Shown piece after piece: positions 59,960 to 64,000 of a stretch of 64,000 nt of DNA. How positions within the stretch are numbered: position 1 is the stretch's first letter; each line of letters begins with the position of its first letter. This DNA is from Croceibacterium_A sp044506565. Lineage in GTDB: Bacteria; Pseudomonadota; Alphaproteobacteria; Sphingomonadales; Sphingomonadaceae. Under the pieces are notes generated by a model. That model had not been told where the DNA came from and ran no database searches. It saw only the letters and a list, made by a program, of their open reading frames with translations. The position numbers were made by a program, and so were the translations under genes. The stretch covers positions 3,427 to 67,426 of the forward strand of contig JBIQKN010000005.1 in assembly GCA_044506565.1 (NCBI GenBank). Reading direction: 5' to 3'.

Positions 59960-61089
59960 AGCAGGACCAGCTGATCGCGGTGGATCACTGCCGAGCGGGG
60001 AGCATAGCCGAGCAGCGCCTGGTGCTCTTCGCTGCGCCGGCCCTTGATCAGCCCGACTTCGGTCGAACCGTACTCGGAAAGGCCCTGCGCCACGGGCTGG
60101 CCCTGGGGATCGCGCACGAACACCGGGTCGCCGCGGGCAAAATTGCCTTCGACCGCGACCACGCCGCTCGCCAGCAGGCTGTTACCCTTCGCCAGGGCGC
60201 GCGCGCAGCCGGCATCGACCGTCAGCGTCCCCTTCATCGTCAGCCGGCCGCCGAGCCAGGCCTTGCGGGCGCGGTCTCGGCGCGTCGGCAGAAACAGCGT
60301 GCCGACGTCGCCGCCGATCGCGCGGGCGAGCGGCGACGCGTACGTGCCGTTGACGATCGCCAGCGCGATCCCCGCACGCGTCGCGATCTCCGCCGCCTGC
60401 AGCTTCGAGGTCATCCCGCCGGAACCGAGGCCCGATCCCGAATTGCCGCTGGCCATCGCGTGGACTTCGGCGGTGACGCCGTCGATCCGTGGCAGGAGAT
60501 GGGCGCCGTCGAGGCGCGGATCGCGGTCGTAGAGCCCGTCGACGTCGGACAGCAGCACCACCGCATCGGCCTGCGCCGCCTGGGCGACGCGCGCGGCGAG
60601 GCGGTCGTTGTCGCCGAAGCGGATCTCAGCCGTGGCGACCGAATCGTTCTCGTTGATCACCGGCACGGCGCCGGTCTTGAGCAAGCGCCCTATCGTCGCC
60701 GAGGCGTTGAGGTAGCGGCGGCGATCCTCGAGGTCCTCGAGCGTAAGCAGCAGCTGCGCGGCAATCAGGCGGTGCTGGCCAAGCAGCTCGCTCCACAGGC
60801 CGGCGAGCGCGATCTGGCCGACGGCGGCAGACGCCTGGGCGTCGGCCAGCGAGCCGCGCCCGCCCTTCGCCAGCCCCAGCCGCGCCGCGCCGAGCGCGAT
60901 CGCGCCCGAGCTGACCACGATCACCTGCTGCCCGCGCCCGTGCGCTTCGGCGATCTCGGCGACGAGCCCGGCAAGCCACTCGCGATGCGGCTCGCCGTCG
61001 CGGCCCATCAGCAGCGCCGAGCCGACCTTCAGCACCACCCGGCGGCAGGCGGCGGCATCGGCGAGGTCGGCAAGGCGGTCGATCGACAT
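59956..61089 (-). CDS. proB: Glutamate 5-kinase
   Basis: A 377-residue ProB. The amino-acid kinase domain has RRVVLKVGSALL, VSSGAIALGAARLGL, PVINENDSVATAEIRFGDND and GSGLGSGGMTSKLQAAEIA. A C-terminal PUA domain begins at about residue 275 (GTLTVDAGCARALAKGNSLLASGV). It performs the first step of proline synthesis. The usual partner proA is not next to it; obgE lies upstream in the same direction. Confidence 0.95.
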   Translation of the reverse strand: MSIDRLADLADAAACRRVVLKVGSALLMGRDGEPHREWLAGLVAEIAEAHGRGQQVIVVSSGAIALGAARLGLAKGGRGSLADAQASAAVGQIALAGLWSELLGQHRLIAAQLLLTLEDLEDRRRYLNASATIGRLLKTGAVPVINENDSVATAEIRFGDNDRLAARVAQAAQADAVVLLSDVDGLYDRDPRLDGAHLLPRIDGVTAEVHAMASGNSGSGLGSGGMTSKLQAAEIATRAGIALAIVNGTYASPLARAIGGDVGTLFLPTRRDRARKAWLGGRLTMKGTLTVDAGCARALAKGNSLLASGVVAVEGNFARGDPVFVRDPQGQPVAQGLSEYGSTEVGLIKGRRSEEHQALLGYAPRSAVIHRDQLVLL

Positions 61090-61494
61090 GGCGAGCGGGG
61101 GTTAGCCGAGAGCATGCCCGGCGCAAAGGGGCGCTGGAGGAAACGTGAGCGGGAAGCATCGCCGCTGCACCGAATTTGTTTCACGCGGAGACGCAAAGAC
61201 GCGAAGAGGCGCGCGCTCGCGGCGAAGCCGCTTTCAGACTGAGACCTGCCCGGNNNNNNNNNNNNNNNNNNNNNNNNNNNNNNNNNNNNNNNNNNNNNNN
61301 NNNNNNNNNNNNNNNNNNNNNNNNNNNNNNNNNNNNNNNNNNNNNNNNNNNNNACGCGAAGAGGCGCGCGCTCGCGGCGAAGCCGCTTTCAGACTGAGAC
61401 CTGCCCGGCCCCTGATCGATTGCATCCGGATGGCGGCTTCGCGTGGAACCCTCATCCACCCCGGCGGCAAACTCGGACCGCCGAGGATCGTCCT
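61090..61494. other. Gap-containing intergenic region between proB and obgE
   Basis: About 400 bases including a 100-N run. It holds a purine-rich stretch (ACGCGGAGACGCAAAGACG near 61182-61202) resembling short repeats common between sphingomonad genes. After removing the duplicated 55 bases and N, the real spacer is about 250 bases. No gene was recognised. Confidence 0.6.
61254..61353. other. Assembly gap, artefactual (55-bp overlap on both sides)
   Basis: 100 N. The 55 bases at 61199-61253 recur exactly at 61354-61408, so the contigs overlap and no sequence is missing. Confidence 0.95.
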
Positions 61495-62547
61495 TCAATC
61501 CAGCGGCGACCAGTCGCCCCCTTGGTCCTCTTCGGCCACCCCGGGGTTCTCGGTCGAGGTCCGCGCGGGCAGGTGCTCGAGCACGGCGTCGAGCAGCGCA
61601 TCGATCCCCGCCCCGGTCGCGCCCGAGATCGGGAACACGCGCCCGGCCCCGGCCGCCTTCAACTCCTCGCTGAAGGCCGCGACAAGCTCGGCGTCGGCGA
61701 GGTCGATCTTGTTGAGTGCGATCAGCCGCGGCTTGTCGACCAGTCCCGCGCCGTAGGCTTCGAGCTCGCGCTCGACCACCTGCATCGCCTCGGCCGGGTC
61801 GGTTCCCGAAATGTCGACCAGGTGGATCAGCACCCGGCACCGCTCGATATGCCCGAGGAAGCGGTCGCCGATCCCGGCCCCTTCGGCGGCGCCCTCGATC
61901 AGGCCGGGGATGTCCGCCAGCACGAACTCGCGGTCGCGATGCCGCACGACGCCGAGCTTGGGCACGAGCGTGGTGAACGCGTAATCGCCGACCTTGGCCG
62001 CAGCGTTCGAGACCTGGTTGATGAAGGTCGACTTGCCCGCGTTGGGCAACCCAACCAGCCCGGCATCGGCGAGCAGCTTGAGCCTGAGCCAGACCGACAA
62101 TTCCTGCGCCGGCATGCCCGGTTGGTGCTGGCGCGGCGCGCGGTTGGTCGAGGTCGCGTAGCTGGCGTTTCCACGACCGCCCATGCCGCCCTCGAGCAGC
62201 ACCGCCCGCTGCCCGACCTCGGTGAAGTCGGCGAGCACGTGCTCGCGCTCCTCGTCGAGGATCTGCGTGCCGACCGGGACCTTGATGAGGAGGTCCGGAG
62301 CACTCGCGCCGGTGCGGTTCTTGCCCATGCCGTGGGCGCCGCGCTGGGCGCGGAAGTGCTGCGTGTAGCGGAAGTCGATCAGCGTGTTTAGGCCGGCAAC
62401 GGCCTCGAACACGATGTCCCCGCCCTTCCCTCCGTTGCCGCCGTCGGGCCCCCCGTACTCGATGAACTTCTCGCGCCGGAAGCTGACCGCGCCGGGTCCC
62501 CCGGCGCCCGAGCGCAGATGTATCTTGGCCTGGTCGAGAAAATGCAT
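61495..62547 (-). CDS. obgE: GTPase Obg/CgtA
   Basis: A 350-residue Obg GTPase. The glycine-rich Obg domain comes first (MHFLDQAKIHLRSGAGG and GGPDGGNGGKGGDI). The G domain has G1 GLPNAGKST, G3 DIPGL, G4 NKID and G5 SGATG. A short acidic C-terminal tail follows; no OCT domain is seen. It acts in ribosome assembly and stress control. It is upstream of proB on the same strand, as in many alphaproteobacteria. Confidence 0.96.
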   Translation of the reverse strand: MHFLDQAKIHLRSGAGGPGAVSFRREKFIEYGGPDGGNGGKGGDIVFEAVAGLNTLIDFRYTQHFRAQRGAHGMGKNRTGASAPDLLIKVPVGTQILDEEREHVLADFTEVGQRAVLLEGGMGGRGNASYATSTNRAPRQHQPGMPAQELSVWLRLKLLADAGLVGLPNAGKSTFINQVSNAAAKVGDYAFTTLVPKLGVVRHRDREFVLADIPGLIEGAAEGAGIGDRFLGHIERCRVLIHLVDISGTDPAEAMQVVERELEAYGAGLVDKPRLIALNKIDLADAELVAAFSEELKAAGAGRVFPISGATGAGIDALLDAVLEHLPARTSTENPGVAEEDQGGDWSPLD

Positions 62548-62584
62548 CGGCGCTGGTTATTCGCTTTTGGATCAAATGTCGTTG

Positions 62585-62680
62585 GCCAAGCTCAGGACGA
62601 GCGGGTGCCTGATTCGTGCCCCCGATTACGCCCGTGCCGAGCTCGTCGAGCCTTCATGCTGAGCTTGTCGAAGCATGAGG
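62585..62680. repeat. Sphingomonad-type short interspersed repeats
   Basis: Two motifs: CAAGCTCAGGACGAGCGG at about 62588-62605, and a palindrome with arms TCATGCT / AGCATGA (62654-62678) around GAGCTTGTCGA. Both are variants of the CTTCGACAAGCTCAG element that is spread through sphingomonad intergenic DNA. Confidence 0.6.
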
Positions 62681-62689
62681 AAAGGACAC

Positions 62690-62765
<76 letters not shown>

Positions 62766-62856
62766 GTTCAGTGTCGTGCGCGGGCCTGTCCCGCGCGAGA
62801 GGGCGCTCCCCTAGCGAAAAGGTTGCGCAGTTGGAAGCGCTAAAATGCGCTTCCGG

Positions 62857-63750
62857 TCAGGGGTTGTCGGGCGCCCCCTGTTCGCTGGGAACAGGCTGGA
62901 CAACCGGGGTCGAGACCGTGGTCTCGGGCGCCGGAATTACCGGGATCCGGGCCCCGGTCTCCGGGTCGAGGACCTCCTCGACAGGCTGCGGTGTGTTACC
63001 CAAGGTCAGGCTCGCACCGACGCTCGGCGCGGCCAGTCCGTGTACTGCTACATAGCCCGGCTGAGAGGCACCGTACTGCGCACCGTAGCGGGCATCCCAC
63101 GCCGCGGAGTCGATGCGGTACTGATCGTAGGCGCGGAAGAACCGCTCGAACACCGCGTCGATCCGCGCGAGGCTCGATGCCGCGAACGGCGCGGGATCCT
63201 CGGGCGGCGCGGCGGTGTATTCATTGGCGATCCCGAGCATCACGTTGCAGAAATCCGCCCGCGCCGGCGGCAGGGCGAAGTAGTTGTAGACCTGCGTCAT
63301 GAACGCCTCGCGCGCGCGCACCGCCTCGTTGCGCGAGCCGTGCTCGCGGCGGAACTGGGTGTCGAGCGCGGTGTTCGTCTGCGTCAGCTTGCGCTGGTAC
63401 TTGCGCAGGAAAGCCCCGTAGGTCTCGAGGATCGGCTGGTGCTCCGGATCGAGGCAGTTGAGCGCCGCGACGTTCCAGCCCGACCGGAAGTGCCAGAGGG
63501 CCTCGTTCTCGTCGAGACCCTTGTTGATCGTCATCCGCTGGCCGTCGGGCCCGATCGGCGGGATGTCCATCGTGTAGGCCGCGCCGCCCGGAGGCAGCGG
63601 ACGGTACGGAATGGCTTCGACGGGCGGCGGCGGAGGCGGCGGTGGAGGGGGCGGCGGCGGCGGCGGAGGCGTCGCGCAGGCGGCCAGCAGCGCAGCCGCT
63701 CCGGCGGCCGCGGCCATGTTGCGAACCCATTCGAAACGGACCGGATACAT
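62857..63750 (-). CDS. Lipoprotein with polyproline tract, unknown function
   Basis: A 297-residue protein starting at ATG 63750 with GAGGGGAC about 10 bases upstream; an ATG at 63789 is less likely. The signal ends in lipobox LLAAC (Cys25), followed directly by a run of about 16 Pro (residues 28-43). The mature domain is helical, with LETYGAFLRKYQRKLTQTN, YNYFALPPARADFCNVML and a Cys pair that could form a disulfide. The C-terminal 70 residues are Pro/Val/Glu-rich. The Pro run encoded by GGC/GGT repeats is prone to slippage. No family was recognised. Confidence 0.75.
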   Translation of the reverse strand: MYPVRFEWVRNMAAAAGAAALLAACATPPPPPPPPPPPPPPPPVEAIPYRPLPPGGAAYTMDIPPIGPDGQRMTINKGLDENEALWHFRSGWNVAALNCLDPEHQPILETYGAFLRKYQRKLTQTNTALDTQFRREHGSRNEAVRAREAFMTQVYNYFALPPARADFCNVMLGIANEYTAAPPEDPAPFAASSLARIDAVFERFFRAYDQYRIDSAAWDARYGAQYGASQPGYVAVHGLAAPSVGASLTLGNTPQPVEEVLDPETGARIPVIPAPETTVSTPVVQPVPSEQGAPDNP

Positions 63751-63854
63751 GCAGTCTTGTCCCCTCTCCTCGACGCGGTCGGGATTCATGCCCTGTTCCA
63801 CCTTGCGCACGGATGAAGCGACCGCTTCTAACGCGCGGTCCGAGCGAAGAAAAT

Positions 63855-63882
63855 GCCCGGAGTGCGGTTGTGCACTCCGGGC
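63855..63882 (-). terminator. Terminator of the Bax-inhibitor-1 gene
   Basis: Perfect 11-bp arms GCCCGGAGTGC / GCACTCCGGGC with a 6-base loop, followed on the minus strand by ATTTTC. It lies about 40 bases after the stop of the minus-strand BI-1 gene. Confidence 0.8.
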
Positions 63883-63920
63883 AAGATAAAGTGAATCGCG
63901 AGTGCGATCAGTCGCGCCGA

Positions 63921-64000
63921 TCACTCCCTCTGGCCAAGGAAGCTGAGCAGGAACTGGAACATGTTGATGAAGTCCAGGTACAGGCTCAGCGCGCCGAGGA
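63921..64000 (-). CDS. Bax inhibitor-1/YccA family protein, C-terminal end
   Basis: The last 25 codons of a gene that starts outside the window. The peptide LGALSLYLDFINMFQFLL plus SFLGQRE matches the C-terminal helix of Bax inhibitor-1/YccA membrane proteins, where LYLDFINLF is strongly conserved. It is a multi-pass inner-membrane protein with a proposed Ca-leak or protease-modulating role. Confidence 0.8.
   Translation of the reverse strand, partial: LGALSLYLDFINMFQFLLSFLGQRE

Noticed and set aside
63600..63680. The GGC/GGT run as a possible CRISPR or microsatellite array
   Set aside because: It is the codon tract for the polyproline stretch of the lipoprotein. There are no spacers or flanking repeats.

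Overview
The window is high-GC DNA from an alphaproteobacterium, most likely of the order Sphingomonadales. The evidence is gene content and order: three large TonB-dependent receptors, a zeta-type F1-ATPase inhibitor (DUF1476) followed by bolA and grxD, a tesA/ABC-transporter divergon, a SUMT-DUF2849-cysI-DUF934-cysH sulfate operon, obgE/proB and a lignostilbene-dioxygenase-type enzyme. The sequence is a draft scaffold with six 100-N gaps. Three of the gaps are flanked by an exact 55-bp overlap, so they are join artefacts and the genes across them are intact.

Layout. 1-8800 is core genome: zeta inhibitor, bolA, grxD, a gapped membrane protein, an FtsX-type ABC exporter divergent from tesA, recF, a small membrane protein plus a PspC-domain protein, and the queuosine-precursor transporter yhhQ. 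At 8853 lies tRNA-Arg(TCT) with the decayed C-terminus of a serine recombinase against its 3' end, which looks like the scar of an integrated element.

9391-27130 is an accessory catabolic region: TonB receptor, extradiol (VOC) dioxygenase, flavin monooxygenase, FAH-family hydrolase, TetR regulator (divergent), metallo-beta-lactamase-fold hydrolase, full-length fumarylacetoacetase, ACMSD-type amidohydrolase, three MFS transporters, glutathione S-transferase, a Tat-exported amidohydrolase, an M24-fold protein lacking metal ligands, and a convergent carotenoid-cleavage/lignostilbene dioxygenase. A palindrome, AATTCC-N8-GGAATT, occurs upstream of the receptor, between the TetR gene and the hydrolase, and in a weaker form upstream of the exported amidohydrolase. 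It is a good candidate operator for one regulon. My inference is a pathway that imports an aromatic compound and opens its ring with a VOC dioxygenase. The ring-fission product would then pass through a GST isomerase and fumarylacetoacetase, as in homogentisate/gentisate catabolism, but no HmgA-type cupin dioxygenase is present. The substrate is not determined.

27759-32910 carries a second TonB receptor, a PhoD-like phosphatase and a membrane protein, possibly a phosphorus- or ester-scavenging unit. Then come an 818-residue RTX protein, an MscS channel and a third TonB receptor. 39900-51800 holds a GT4 glycosyltransferase, a PadR regulator with a GPFGP-repeat N-terminus, rarA, small conserved genes, tRNA-Thr(TGT), an anchored HExxH protein, pobA directly behind UDP-glucose dehydrogenase, and queF. 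51800-58940 is sulfur metabolism: sseA-metC-mscS, then SUMT-DUF2849-cysI-DUF934-cysH, joined by 1-8-nt overlaps. The end holds an epimerase, proB, obgE, tRNA-Ala(CGC), a polyproline lipoprotein and the C-terminus of a Bax-inhibitor-1 protein.
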